Translations under genes and position numbers: made by a program
Shown here: positions 43,414-52,453 of the stretch, one piece after another
How positions within the stretch are numbered: the first letter of the stretch is position 1
Layout: every line of letters begins with the position of its first letter
Notes under the pieces: generated by a model
The model's input: the letters and a program-made list of their open reading frames with translations, nothing else
Told to the model about the DNA's origin: nothing
Databases searched by the model: none
NCBI GenBank assembly: GCA_900557275.1
Contig: USRX01000008.1
Span: 14,914 to 78,913 of the forward strand
DNA: 64,000 nt
Direction: 5' to 3'
From: an uncultured Roseburia sp.
Lineage (GTDB): Bacteria > Bacillota_A > Clostridia > Lachnospirales > Lachnospiraceae

Positions 43414-44493
43414 CTAGCTGACAGCTTTTTGTGCATATTTTGTGGTAACCAGATCTTTATATGCAGGAGATTTGTCAAGCTGTCCGGCAGAATCAAGGAT
43501 CTTCAGCAGCAATTCGTAGCTTTCTTTTTCAAAGATCAGATTCGTTTTCCAGGTATCTTGCTGGGCATAGCGGTCAACAATCGTTGCGATGGTGTTGACA
43601 TCCGTTTCTTTAAACTGAGGAGCGATCACAGCTGCGATCTCATCCGGCGTATGGGAGTTTACATAGTCCATACCTTTTTGCAGGGCATCGGTAAATTTCT
43701 GGATGATATTCGGGTTTTTATCAATATAGCTCTTTTTGGCGCTGAAAGCGGTGTAAGGAACATATCCGGAATCTACACCCAGGGATGCAACAACGTATCC
43801 GGCACCTTCTGTTTCCAGTGCAGTGGCGCCTGGTTCAAATTCCACAGAAAAATCGCCCTGACCGCCGGAAAAGGCAGCAGCAGTAGAACCAAAGTCGATA
43901 CTCTGGTTGATCTTCAGGTCTTTTACCGGATCAATATCATTCTGTTTTAAAATGTATTCAAAAACCATTTCGGGCATGCCACCGGCCCGACCGCCAAGCA
44001 CATCTTTTCCTTTCAGGTCACTCCACTGAAAATCAGGCATCTCTTCTCGGGCAACGAGAAAGTTTCCTGCCCGCTGTGTCAGCTGCGCAAAATTTACGAC
44101 CTGATCGGAAGCACCTTCATTTGCAGAATATACTGTGGTTTCCGGTCCCATAAATCCGATATCTGCCTCGCCGGAAAGAACGGCAGTCATGGTTTTGTCA
44201 GCACCAAAACCGGTTACGAGCGTCAAATCAATGCCTGCATCTTTGAAATAATCCTCTTCAATAGCCACATACATGGGAGCATAGAAGATAGAGTGAGCCA
44301 CTTCGTTTAAGGTAACTTTTACCAGATCATCCGTAGATTTCTTTTCCGGTTCTGCAGAAGAAGAAATCTTATCGCTGTCAGCGCTTCCGGTATCTGAATC
44401 GATATCACTTTTTCCACAGCCACTGAGCAACAGAGCACTAGCCATGGCTGTACATGTAACAATCGCAATTCCTCTTTTTATGATTTTTTTCAA
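43414..44493 (-). CDS. Orphan NitT/TauT-type ABC substrate-binding lipoprotein
   Basis: 359 residues. Lipoprotein signal MKKIIKRGIAIVTCTAMASA with lipobox LLLSGC, then a periplasmic-binding fold of the NMT1/ThiY/SsuA class (VTLNEVAHSIFYAPMYVAIEEDYF, GEADIGFMGPETT). It would bind a small solute such as a thiamine precursor, sulfonate or nitrate outside the membrane. The frame opens at 44562, but AGGAGG is placed for a TTG at 44493, and only that start gives a signal peptide. No permease or ATPase is adjacent, so it must share a transporter encoded elsewhere. Confidence 0.9.
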   Translation of the reverse strand: MKKIIKRGIAIVTCTAMASALLLSGCGKSDIDSDTGSADSDKISSSAEPEKKSTDDLVKVTLNEVAHSIFYAPMYVAIEEDYFKDAGIDLTLVTGFGADKTMTAVLSGEADIGFMGPETTVYSANEGASDQVVNFAQLTQRAGNFLVAREEMPDFQWSDLKGKDVLGGRAGGMPEMVFEYILKQNDIDPVKDLKINQSIDFGSTAAAFSGGQGDFSVEFEPGATALETEGAGYVVASLGVDSGYVPYTAFSAKKSYIDKNPNIIQKFTDALQKGMDYVNSHTPDEIAAVIAPQFKETDVNTIATIVDRYAQQDTWKTNLIFEKESYELLLKILDSAGQLDKSPAYKDLVTTKYAQKAVS

Positions 44494-44831
44494 AATAACC
44501 TCCTGAGATTTACTGAGTTCTACTGAATAGTGTATGCAGAAGGTTGGAAGTGGTGTGTGCATTATTTGCTTTTTTTACCGGGATATAAATAGACACAATT
44601 GTTCATGAGAGAAGCCTGTTTCTTGTTGTTTTTCTCGTCAGATACTCCTGTTTGTGGTAAACTTGAAAAATAGAAAGTTATTCAGCGAAGAACTTATCTA
44701 CAGATGATACATTACTATGTTAATTGGTAGAAATAAGAATAGCAACGAGGTAAAAAAGCCTTATAAGTGTGTATGTATTTATTATGAGGAATTAACCATA
44801 AATATATTGTAGCAGATGGAGAGTGAACGAC
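44494..44831. other. Divergent intergenic region, lipoprotein / GNAT
   Basis: 338 bp, AT-rich. No THI-box, other riboswitch core or RNA gene recognised. Confidence 0.4.
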
Positions 44832-45419
44832 ATGATATCAGAATTGCAGATAAGAGCAGCAAAAATAGAAGATGTGCAGGATCTGTTAGACATTTATGCG
44901 TATTATGTGGAACATACGGCGATCACATATGAATATGAAGTGCCGACACCAGAAGAATTTCAGGACAGAATGCGCCATACGATGGAAAAATATCCTTATC
45001 TGGTGGCAGAAACGCTGCGAGGACAGATCGTTGGATATGCCTATGCAGGTCCGTATCATCCAAGAGCCGCCTATGGATGGAATGCGGAGATGACGATCTA
45101 TATGGATCATTTGCGCCGTGGATATGGGACCGGAAAACAGATGTATCTGCTGTTGGAGGATATTTTGAAAGCACAGGGGATTGTAAATGCCATTGCCCTT
45201 ATCACACCGCCAAAAACGGAAGCGGACAGAGGAGAGTATAACAGCATGCATTTTCACGAGCGCATGGGATATGAGATCGCAGGAAGAGTTGAGTGCAGCG
45301 GATATAAATTTGATCAGTGGTTCGATACGGTTACGATGGTCAAACGGCTGGGAACACCGCAGGAGCAGATGCCAGAGATAAAATGTTTTGATGATGTCAG
45401 AGAGCAGTTTTTTTTATAG
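44832..45419 (+). CDS. GNAT-family N-acyltransferase (phosphinothricin acetyltransferase-like)
   Basis: 195 residues. Acetyl-CoA-dependent acyltransferase with the PAT/YncA pattern: IRAAKIEDVQDLLDIYAYYV, TAITYEYEVPTPEEF, and the acetyl-CoA loop RRGYGTGKQM (about 97-106). Members acetylate amino acids such as methionine sulfone or phosphinothricin. GGAG suits ATG 44832 rather than GTG 44823. Probably monocistronic. Confidence 0.9.
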   Translation: MISELQIRAAKIEDVQDLLDIYAYYVEHTAITYEYEVPTPEEFQDRMRHTMEKYPYLVAETLRGQIVGYAYAGPYHPRAAYGWNAEMTIYMDHLRRGYGTGKQMYLLLEDILKAQGIVNAIALITPPKTEADRGEYNSMHFHERMGYEIAGRVECSGYKFDQWFDTVTMVKRLGTPQEQMPEIKCFDDVREQFFL

Positions 45420-45528
45420 AATAAGATTTTAATAATCATTGAATGAAAAGACATCCCTGTTAAGTAAAACGAAAAAAATATTATATAACCTTGTGTAATA
45501 AACGAGGAACTGGACAGAAAAGAAGTAT

Positions 45529-46194
45529 ATGAAATATAAACACATCATAGAAGGAAAATTTATCGACCGTCCCAATCGGTTTATCGCTCATGTGGAGATT
45601 GCAGGGAAAGCAGAAACGGTACATGTGAAAAATACGGGGCGCTGCAGGGAATTGCTGCTCCCGGGGGCAGCGGTACAGTTGGAAGTGGCGGATAATCTTG
45701 CTCGAAAGACATTGTACGATCTGGTCGCAGTATATAAAGAATCACTTGGGTGGGTCAATATAGACAGTCAGGCACCCAATAAAGTGGTACGAGAATGGCT
45801 GGAACAGCAGGGATATGATGTGATACGACCGGAATACAGCTATGGGGATTCCCGGCTGGATTTTTATATGGAAAGCAATGAGCAGAAATATTTGATGGAA
45901 GTAAAGGGGTGTACGCTGGAAATCGATGGAATCGGCTATTTTCCGGATGCACCCACCATCCGGGGCGTAAAGCATCTGCGGGAGCTGATCGGTGCGCAGA
46001 AGAAAGGCTATCGTTGTACGGCTGCTTTTGTCATTCAGATGGAAGGCATCAGAGAAGTCCGTCCAAATATTTCCACACATCCGGAATTTGCACGGGTATG
46101 GGAAGATGCCAGAGCGGCAGGGGTAACAATGCTTGCACTGTTATGCAGAGTGGGAAGAGGTTCCCTTGAGGTTGTAGAAGAACGAGTATTGTAA
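45529..46194 (+). CDS. sfsA: DNA/RNA nuclease SfsA
   Basis: 221 residues. Family signatures FIDRPNRFIAHVEI, VHVKNTGRCRELL, and the nuclease-like core EYSYGDSRLDFYM...YLMEVKGCTLE, where Asp and Glu-x-Lys form a PD-(D/E)xK site. First described as a sugar-fermentation stimulator in E. coli, later shown to have nuclease activity. Monocistronic. Confidence 0.93.
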   Translation: MKYKHIIEGKFIDRPNRFIAHVEIAGKAETVHVKNTGRCRELLLPGAAVQLEVADNLARKTLYDLVAVYKESLGWVNIDSQAPNKVVREWLEQQGYDVIRPEYSYGDSRLDFYMESNEQKYLMEVKGCTLEIDGIGYFPDAPTIRGVKHLRELIGAQKKGYRCTAAFVIQMEGIREVRPNISTHPEFARVWEDARAAGVTMLALLCRVGRGSLEVVEERVL

Positions 46195-46232
46195 GAACTG
46201 TTAATATATGAAAAACTGCCGAAATTCATTTG

Positions 46233-46261
46233 TTGACACTTTTTTTGACTCATGTTATACT
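46233..46261 (+). promoter_or_regulatory. Promoter of the EFR1 ferredoxin gene
   Basis: Perfect TTGACA (46233-46238), 17-bp spacer, extended -10 TGT-TATACT (46256-46261), followed by a leader of about 135 nt. Confidence 0.75.
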
Positions 46262-46404
46262 CCCAACGCTAATCTGAGATATATCGTTACATTACCAGTG
46301 TCTCTGATAGACAAAATGAAGGTATATTGATATCGTATATTAATTGAAACAGAAATAGAAAATTTCAGAACATAAGACTAGAAGAAATGATATGAGGACA
46401 AACA

Positions 46405-47172
46405 ATGATATTTTATTTTTCAGCAACCGGAAACAGCAAATATGTTGCAGACAGAGTCGCAGAGGCAACAAATGACTATACGATTTCTATCGTGGATTGT
46501 CTGAAAAAGCAGGCATGCGATTTTGATGTAACAGAAGAAAATCAGGTTGGGATCATATGTCCGACGTATTGTTGGGGACTTCCCAATATTGTGGCAGAGT
46601 TTCTGAAAAAGCTTGTTCTGAATGAAAAACCGAAGTATCTGTGGCTGCTTACAACCTATGGCTCTACAACGGGACAGATTGCACGGTTTGCGGATGAGAT
46701 CCTTGCTTCAAAAGGTTTGAAGTTGCATGGGAGCTTTTGTGTGAAAATGCCGGATACATGGACTCCGATGTTTGATCTGAGTGATCAGGAGAAAGTTCGT
46801 CAGATCAACGAAATCGCAGAGCTGCGCATGGATTTTGCTATTCATTGTATCAAATCCGGGTTGAAAGATGATTTTGTGATCCATAAGGTTCCATATATCG
46901 CATCTAAATTCTATTATAATGTAGGATTTCCTGTTATGCGAAAGACCTCTCATTTTCATGTGGAAGACAGTTGTGTGGGATGTGGATTGTGTGCCAAAAA
47001 CTGTCCGTCAGAGGCAATCCATATGGAAAACGGGAAACCGGTGTGGGTAAAGAAACAGTGTGAGATATGTCTTGCCTGTCTGCATTATTGTCCAAAGTTC
47101 TCCATTCAGTATGGCAGACGGACGAAAAAGCATGGGCAGTACATCCATGTTCCTTACAAGAAGGAAGGATAG
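46405..47172 (+). CDS. EFR1-family ferredoxin (flavodoxin domain plus two 4Fe-4S clusters)
   Basis: 255 residues. N-terminal flavodoxin-like domain (IFYFSATGNSKYVADRVAE, FMN phosphate loop; CPTYCWGLP), then C-terminal bacterial ferredoxin motifs CVGCGLCAKNCP and CEICLACLHYCP. A cytosolic electron carrier joining FMN and iron-sulfur redox, typical of strict anaerobes. Strong own promoter; terminator just after the gene. Confidence 0.93.
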   Translation: MIFYFSATGNSKYVADRVAEATNDYTISIVDCLKKQACDFDVTEENQVGIICPTYCWGLPNIVAEFLKKLVLNEKPKYLWLLTTYGSTTGQIARFADEILASKGLKLHGSFCVKMPDTWTPMFDLSDQEKVRQINEIAELRMDFAIHCIKSGLKDDFVIHKVPYIASKFYYNVGFPVMRKTSHFHVEDSCVGCGLCAKNCPSEAIHMENGKPVWVKKQCEICLACLHYCPKFSIQYGRRTKKHGQYIHVPYKKEG

Positions 47173-47186
47173 AAAACTCTGCAGCA

Positions 47187-47214
47187 GGGGAGGGTCTGAG
47201 GACTCTCCCCTTTT
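47187..47214 (+). terminator. Terminator after the EFR1 gene
   Basis: GGGGAGGGTC / GACTCTCCCC stem (one G-U pair), TGAG loop, TTTT tail. Confidence 0.85.
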
Positions 47215-47445
47215 GACTGGAAACGATAAAATATTACAGAATCAGTGGTTTGTCAGAATCAGTTTTTTAAAGACGGGAGGATTGATCCGGGATGAAAAAC
47301 AGACAGTTTCCCTGTATTAAAAGCATGAAAAGGAGCGTCTGAAAATATGAGAACTTTCTTGTAAAATCGACTTTCCATATGTTAAAAATCTGACACATTT
47401 TTAAGGCGAAAAAAACTGAAAAACCCTCTATCTGGGGGAGGTAAA

Positions 47446-47490
47446 AAAGTGAAAAAAATCCTGATTTTTCGGGCTTTTTTTCACTTTTTC
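47446..47490 (+). terminator. A/T hairpin upstream of the acyl-CoA dehydrogenase promoter
   Basis: AAAAAGTGAAAAAAA pairs with TTTTTTTCACTTTTT over 15 bp, with an inner CCTGA/TCGGG-like loop; symmetrical T-run. It could terminate read-through before the promoter. Confidence 0.6.
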
Positions 47491-47492
47491 TA

Positions 47493-47521
47493 TTGCAAAA
47501 AAAAAATTCGTATGCTAGAAT
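47493..47521 (+). promoter_or_regulatory. Promoter of acyl-CoA dehydrogenase gene
   Basis: TTGCAA (47493-47498), 17-bp A-rich spacer, extended -10 TGC-TAGAAT (47516-47521). Confidence 0.65.
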
Positions 47522-47696
47522 CCATGGCACCTAAAACGAAAAAAAAAATTCTGACAGAAATCCTGGAGAAAAAAATAAAAAATCTGGAACTCAACTCTGT
47601 AGGAGAAGGACGGTTGAGTATTTCAGAAAAATATCCACAAGATTTCTGAAAGAAAAATATGCACTGTTCAAAGAACAGAGAAAAGGAGAAAACTAT

Positions 47697-48839
47697 ATGA
47701 TGGATTTTGCATTAACCGAAAAACAGAAACTGATTCAGCAGGCAGCGAGAGAATTTGCAGAGAGAGAACTTCTTCCGGGCGTACAGGAAAGAGATTTAAC
47801 AGAAGAGTTTCCAATGGATATTTTAAAGAAACTCGGTGAAGCCGGTCTGATCGGCGTACAGTTCCCAAAAGAATACGGCGGACAGGGTGGAGATTATATT
47901 TCCTTTATCCTTATTGTAGAAGAAATCTGCAAAGTTGATTCTGCATTTGGCATTGCTTATGCGATCTCATCCACATTTGCAACCGGAATCTATACATTTG
48001 GAAGTGAAGAACAGAAAATGCATTGTCTGCCAAGACTGTTTTCAGGAGATGCCCTTGGATGTTTTGCTCTGACAGAGCCGGATGCAGGTTCTGATGCCGG
48101 ATCAGCTAAAACAGAGGCAGTAAGAGATGGAGACAATTTTGTGATCAATGGCATGAAACATTTTATTACAAACTCTGCTGTAGCAGACTATTGTATGCTG
48201 ATCGCTAATACAGATCCGTCAAAAGGCTCCAAAGGTCTGACTGCGTTTCTTGTAGATCTGAAGACCACACCGGGTGTTAAGATTGGACATATAGAAAATA
48301 AATGCGGCATCCGTTGCGCAAAAGTAGCAGAAGTTATTTTTGAAGACTGCGTGATTCCGGCAGACCGTCTGATCGGTACAGAAGGAAAAGGTTTCCGTTA
48401 TGCTCTGACTGCGCTGAATGCAGGTCGTTTGAGTGTTGCCGCACAGGGACTCGGACTGGCACAGGGTGCGTTTGATATTGCAAAAGAATATATGAAAGAA
48501 AGAAAACAGTTTGGAAAACCAATCTGCAAAAATCAGTATCTTGCATTTAAGATGGCTGATCTCGAGACAAAGATTGATATGGGAAGACTGCTGCTCTATA
48601 AAGGTGTATGGAAACAGCAGAATGGCGAAGATTTTGCCGTAGATGCATGTAAAGCAAAACTGGCTTGTACCAATATGGCTATGGAAGTTACAACAGAATG
48701 TATCCAGAATATGGGTGGCGCAGGCTATATGAGAGAGCAGAATGTAGAGAGAATGTTCCGTGATGCAAAGATTACCCAGATTTATGAAGGAACAAACGAG
48801 ATTCAGCGTATGATCATCAGTGGAAGCATTTTTGCTTAA
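47697..48839 (+). CDS. Short-chain acyl-CoA dehydrogenase (butyryl-CoA dehydrogenase-like)
   Basis: 380 residues of the acyl-CoA dehydrogenase fold: FALTEPDAGSDAGS (FAD/substrate loop), YCMLIANTDPSKG, GRLSVAAQGLGLAQGAFD and the C-terminal IYEGTNEIQRMIISGSIF containing the catalytic Glu of short-chain enzymes. With the EtfB/EtfA genes downstream it could form a Bcd-EtfAB complex that reduces crotonyl-CoA and bifurcates electrons to ferredoxin, the key step of butyrate formation. Crotonase, thiolase and Hbd genes are not in the window, so another acyl-CoA substrate remains possible. Confidence 0.9.
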   Translation: MMDFALTEKQKLIQQAAREFAERELLPGVQERDLTEEFPMDILKKLGEAGLIGVQFPKEYGGQGGDYISFILIVEEICKVDSAFGIAYAISSTFATGIYTFGSEEQKMHCLPRLFSGDALGCFALTEPDAGSDAGSAKTEAVRDGDNFVINGMKHFITNSAVADYCMLIANTDPSKGSKGLTAFLVDLKTTPGVKIGHIENKCGIRCAKVAEVIFEDCVIPADRLIGTEGKGFRYALTALNAGRLSVAAQGLGLAQGAFDIAKEYMKERKQFGKPICKNQYLAFKMADLETKIDMGRLLLYKGVWKQQNGEDFAVDACKAKLACTNMAMEVTTECIQNMGGAGYMREQNVERMFRDAKITQIYEGTNEIQRMIISGSIFA

Positions 48840-48852
48840 AACCCTATATATC

Positions 48853-48886
48853 TGTTCCGGAAGAGTGTGTACACTCTTCCGGAACA
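48853..48886. terminator. Perfect 16-bp hairpin between bcd-like gene and etfB
   Basis: TGTTCCGGAAGAGTGT pairs perfectly with ACACTCTTCCGGAACA around a GT centre, 13 bp after the stop codon. It lacks a T-run, so it may stabilise the upstream message or reduce, not block, read-through into etfBA. Confidence 0.65.
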
Positions 48887-49119
48887 ACCTCCCCAATATA
48901 ATACAATGTACGCCTGGTATTTTATTTAACAAAATTGATTTGACAGTATTTGTAATATACTTGCTTTCGTTTTTACCCGCAGGCATTATAAATACACGGA
49001 AAAACTCTGTTACAGCATATCAGCTGCATGTCTTGGAATGTGCAATTTAAAGGATGCCAAGTGTATATCGTTTATCTGTTTATATCGTTAAATAACAGAC
49101 GATGGAATGGAGTAAAATA

Positions 49120-49893
49120 ATGAAAGTATTATTATATCTGGAACAGAGGATTGACGATGAAAAAACATCGGAACAGATGTTGAACAATGAAAATAAAGCA
49201 CTGATCGAATTTGCAGAGGACATTGTAAAAAAATACAGTGGTTCTCTTTGTGTCATGATGTCAGGAGATGAGCAGAAGAAAACGTATCTGAGGGAAGCAC
49301 TTGCCAGAGGCTGTGATGAGGCAATCCTTTTGCAGACAGATGCGGTAGAAACGGAGAACGGTATCAGCCGCGGGATCGCAGAAAATATCAGGAACCGATA
49401 TCATCTGGTCCTTTTTGGATATCGGATGCTGGATGGTACGACAGGGTATCTGGCGGCACAGATGGCAGAATTGCTGGATCTTCCATATATCAATATGGCA
49501 GACAGCTTTGAAATCATACCGGATGGAGTAAAGATCCGTAGAAAAGAGGCACATCGGATGCAGGAAGTCCGGTGTTTCCTGCCCTGTGTTCTGGCAGTGG
49601 GAAACCGGAAAAATGATGGTCGGCCACTGACAGTCATGAATATTATGCAGGCGTGCGACAAAGAAATACAGATTATTAAAATAGATCATTCGGGTTCTGC
49701 TGCACCTTCCCCCTTTGCAGCAGTAGAATCCGAGACACTGGCTTACAGGAAGAGAAAACAGGAAATCTATCAGACAATGGCATTGGATGAAGATGAAAAA
49801 GAGTCCGTGATTTCTCTGGAAGAGTCCGTAGGACATATTCTGCAGACAATGTTGGAAAACGGAATGGAGATCCGCAGGGAAAATATATTTTGA
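49120..49893 (+). CDS. etfB: Electron transfer flavoprotein, beta subunit
   Basis: 257 residues. ETF-fold (adenine-nucleotide alpha hydrolase-like): KVLLYLEQRIDDEK, REALARGCDEAILLQTD, GYRMLDGTTGYLAAQMAELL, LPYINMAD and KEAHRMQEVRCFLPCVLAV follow the EtfB order. The second nucleotide in EtfB is AMP or, in bifurcating ETFs, FAD. ATG 49120 is chosen because GGAATGGAG precedes it; the ATG at 49102 is upstream of that site. It is diverged from the classical sequence, so the pairing with EtfA and the upstream dehydrogenase rests partly on context. Confidence 0.85.
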   Translation: MKVLLYLEQRIDDEKTSEQMLNNENKALIEFAEDIVKKYSGSLCVMMSGDEQKKTYLREALARGCDEAILLQTDAVETENGISRGIAENIRNRYHLVLFGYRMLDGTTGYLAAQMAELLDLPYINMADSFEIIPDGVKIRRKEAHRMQEVRCFLPCVLAVGNRKNDGRPLTVMNIMQACDKEIQIIKIDHSGSAAPSPFAAVESETLAYRKRKQEIYQTMALDEDEKESVISLEESVGHILQTMLENGMEIRRENIF

Positions 49894-49934
49894 TTTTTTT
49901 GATTTCATAAGAGCTGTCAGAAGACAGTTGGATG

Positions 49935-49976
49935 ATCGGTGTGATAACAGGTTCATACCGATTTTCCTGTTTTCAA
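49935..49976 (+). promoter_or_regulatory. Two mutually exclusive hairpins between etfB and etfA
   Basis: ATCGGT (49935) can pair with ACCGAT (49957), or AACAGG (49946) with CCTGTT (49966); the two cannot form together. The first is followed by TTTCC. It could tune the etfB/etfA ratio, or be chance. Confidence 0.3.
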
Positions 49977-49995
49977 CAGCGGAATGGAGAAGATT

Positions 49996-51075
49996 ATGAA
50001 AAATATTATTGCAGTAATAGAAGAACATAAAAATCAGATAGATGATGCAGGTATTTTCTTACTGGAAACCGCTTCTAAGCTTGCAACAGAAATGCAGGCA
50101 GTACTGAAGGTAGAGATTCTGAAAGATGTGCAGAGCATACAGGTGAGAGAGTATGCGGCAGCACTGCGAAAAGTCATACAGGCACAGGAACCGTCGGTGT
50201 ATCTTTTGGCTGCAACCCAATTTGGAAATGAACTGGCATCTATGACGGCAATCGGTTTGGGAGAGGTCTGTGGTCTGATCTGTGATGCGGCAGAAATCAG
50301 CAGTATAAGGAAAGATACCGGAAAAACAGGTGTCTCTATCCGGCGGCTGGCAACAGACGGAAGATCCGTAACAGTGTATGAATGTAAAGAAGATACAGTA
50401 CAGCTTGTAACGGTAAAACCACAGAAGCCACAGTGGAATACTGTGGAAGATGAAGGCTGGAATAAGAAATCGGGGGTGGAAAATCTACCAGCTGGGGAAG
50501 TTATAAAATCTGGTAAAATGGCCAAAGCAGAATTGTATGATACCGGATTGAAAATGAAAGAAACAGGATTGACAACCGAGCAGTTACTGATACAAAAATA
50601 TGCAGTACAACTGCTTGATAAAGCAGAAGAAAAACAGATTCTGTTCCCGGTTATTATAAAAGATACGCCGGAGATTTTATGTGATTATACAGAAAATACA
50701 GAAGTTCTGGATATTGAGCATGCCGATTATGTGTTTTCCGGTGGTCGCGGGATTGGCGGCAAGGGAGGATATCAGAAACTGGAAGAACTGGCTGCCGCAT
50801 GCGGAGCGAAAACAGCTACCTCCCGTGCCAACGTGGATGAAGGATGGATCAGTAAAGAACGTCAGGTAGGATTAAGTGGCAAGATCATTGCTCCGAAAGT
50901 CTATTTTGCAGTGGGAATCTCCGGCGCAGCGCATCATGTGATCGGTATTGAAAATGCAGAGACTGTGATAGCAGTCAATCTGGATCGGAATGCGCCGATC
51001 TTTGATGTGGCCGATCTTGGAATCGTAGCAGATGGACAGAAGGTAATAGAGCGTTTATTACAGCTTATGAAATGA
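49996..51075 (+). CDS. etfA: Electron transfer flavoprotein, alpha subunit
   Basis: 359 residues. The C-terminal FAD-binding domain is canonical: VFSGGRGIGGKGGYQKLEELA, TATSRANVDEGWI, RQVGLSGKIIAPKVYFAVGISGAAHH and NLDRNAPIFDVADLGIVAD. The N-terminal half is the ETF fold (LAATQFGNELASM). It passes electrons between the acyl-CoA dehydrogenase and ferredoxin, NAD or the quinone pool. ATG 49996 is preferred to 49984 on ribosome-site spacing. Confidence 0.94.
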   Translation: MKNIIAVIEEHKNQIDDAGIFLLETASKLATEMQAVLKVEILKDVQSIQVREYAAALRKVIQAQEPSVYLLAATQFGNELASMTAIGLGEVCGLICDAAEISSIRKDTGKTGVSIRRLATDGRSVTVYECKEDTVQLVTVKPQKPQWNTVEDEGWNKKSGVENLPAGEVIKSGKMAKAELYDTGLKMKETGLTTEQLLIQKYAVQLLDKAEEKQILFPVIIKDTPEILCDYTENTEVLDIEHADYVFSGGRGIGGKGGYQKLEELAAACGAKTATSRANVDEGWISKERQVGLSGKIIAPKVYFAVGISGAAHHVIGIENAETVIAVNLDRNAPIFDVADLGIVADGQKVIERLLQLMK

Positions 51076-51165
51076 TTAAGAAGTGACAGTTCCGAAGAAA
51101 AATGTTATTATATAAAAATCAACATAGTAATATGATCGGTAAATAAATAGTATATTGAAAAGAAG

Positions 51166-51235
51166 TTAGTGTGAAAATACATTTTCATATTCATAGCTAT
51201 TTATGCCGTCAGTCAAAGGCGGTGGAATGGAGATT
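51166..51235 (+). promoter_or_regulatory. Leader element shared with the amidase upstream region
   Basis: Carries the perfect palindrome TGAAAATACATTTTCA and the downstream GCGGTGGAATGGAGATTA block also found at 39664-39732. Together with the ribosome site it runs into the larE start. Confidence 0.55.
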
Positions 51236-51238
51236 ACA

Positions 51239-52057
51239 ATGACACGGGAACTGGATCAGAAATTAGAGAATTTAAAACAGTATTTAAAGGAGCTTGGAAG
51301 TGTAGCCGTTGCATTTTCCGGCGGCGTAGATTCTACGTTCCTTTTAAAAGTGGCGCATGATGTATTAGGAGAACATGTGATTGCAGTAACGGCACAATCC
51401 TGTTCTTTCCCGAAGCGGGAACTGAACGAAGCAAAAGTCTTTTGTGAAAAGGAAGGTCTCGCGCATTACATCTGTGATTCGGAAGAACTGGAAATTGAAG
51501 GGTTCAGCCAGAATCCGGTCAATCGATGCTATATCTGTAAGAAAGAGCTGTTTGAAAAGATTCGTATTATTGCAACTAAAAAAGGAATCTGTGAGATAGC
51601 AGAAGGCTCTAATCTGGATGATAACGGAGATTACCGACCGGGTCTGAAGGCCGTGGCAGAGTTGGGAATAAAGAGTCCGCTTCGGCATGCACAGATGACA
51701 AAAGACGATATCCGTGCAATTTCAAAAGAGCTGGGATTGCCGACCTGGAAAAAACAGTCCTTTGCCTGTCTTTCCTCCCGGTTTGTATATGGAGAAGAGA
51801 TCACAAAAGAAAAACTTGGCATGGTAGATCAGGCGGAGCAGCTGTTGTTGGATCTGGGATTTTATCAGGTAAGGGTAAGAATCCACGGAACTATTGCAAG
51901 GATTGAGGTACTGCCGGAAGAATTTGAAAGACTTATCCGACCGGATATTCGCCAGCAGATCACGGAAAACTTCAAAGCATATGGGTTTACCTATGTGACT
52001 ATGGATCTGCTCGGGTACCGGACAGGCAGTATGAACGAAACACTGGAATTATCCTGA
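51239..52057 (+). CDS. larE: ATP-dependent sacrificial sulfur transferase LarE
   Basis: 272 residues. PP-loop ATP pyrophosphatase (SGGVDST, residues 27-33) with Cys177 in FACLSSR, the position of the sacrificial cysteine in Lactobacillus LarE. An additional pair Cys97-x2-Cys100 (RCYIC) may hold a cluster as in three-Cys LarE types. LarE converts the carboxylates of the pyridinium precursor to thiocarboxylates for the nickel-pincer cofactor of lactate racemase. larA, larB and larC are not in the window. Of three in-frame ATGs (51203, 51227, 51239) only 51239 has GGAATGGAG correctly spaced. Confidence 0.92.
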   Translation: MTRELDQKLENLKQYLKELGSVAVAFSGGVDSTFLLKVAHDVLGEHVIAVTAQSCSFPKRELNEAKVFCEKEGLAHYICDSEELEIEGFSQNPVNRCYICKKELFEKIRIIATKKGICEIAEGSNLDDNGDYRPGLKAVAELGIKSPLRHAQMTKDDIRAISKELGLPTWKKQSFACLSSRFVYGEEITKEKLGMVDQAEQLLLDLGFYQVRVRIHGTIARIEVLPEEFERLIRPDIRQQITENFKAYGFTYVTMDLLGYRTGSMNETLELS

Positions 52058-52453
52058 ATTTTCTGAAATGCATGATAGACGGAGCGGAGTTACGGTATGG
52101 AACGATTTTTTAGCGTGTGAAAACATGATGGAAAATGATGCATTAAGTAAAGATGAGGAACTAGCAAAAACAGAGAATCTTAATATATTATAAAAATGGA
52201 TATCTGACAGAAAATTTACTTTTCTGTCAGATATTTTTGTGTTAGGATAAAGTAGTAACTAGTATATTGATTTCTTAGTTAAAATCAGAAGTTGTCAGAT
52301 CGAATCGGTTTTACCGGGGTGTATGATTAATATATTAGCAGAAAATGAGTAAGATCTGACCGAAACAAAATCATCAATCAGAGAAGTAGGAGATATTTCT
52401 GTTGATGGTTGAGATTCGGCAGATTTCACAAATTCAGAAACAGGAGGATTCAT
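52058..52453. other. 396-bp region, larE / SPFH operon
   Basis: Contains the terminator at 52200-52238 and then AT-rich DNA with no clear promoter or gene. Confidence 0.4.
52200..52238 (+). terminator. Intrinsic terminator
   Basis: Perfect 15-bp stem ATATCTGACAGAAAA / TTTTCTGTCAGATAT, five-base loop, then TTTTG. Confidence 0.9.

Larger units (their letters stand above)
47173..47696. other. 524-bp leader region before acyl-CoA dehydrogenase
   Basis: Contains the EFR1 terminator, a very A/T-rich hairpin at about 47446-47490, the promoter at 47493-47521, and a leader with arms ACTCAAC / GTTGAGT (about 47588-47620). An open frame at 47449-47649 (66 codons, Lys-rich) lacks a ribosome site and covers these signals; I reject it as a gene. 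Confidence 0.5.

Noticed and set aside
44494..44831. TPP riboswitch for the ThiY-like lipoprotein
   Set aside because: No CTGAGA / ACCTGA thi-box core on the minus strand.
47449..47649. 66-codon Lys-rich open frame
   Set aside because: No ribosome-binding site, extreme A-run composition, and it covers a hairpin and a good promoter for the following gene.
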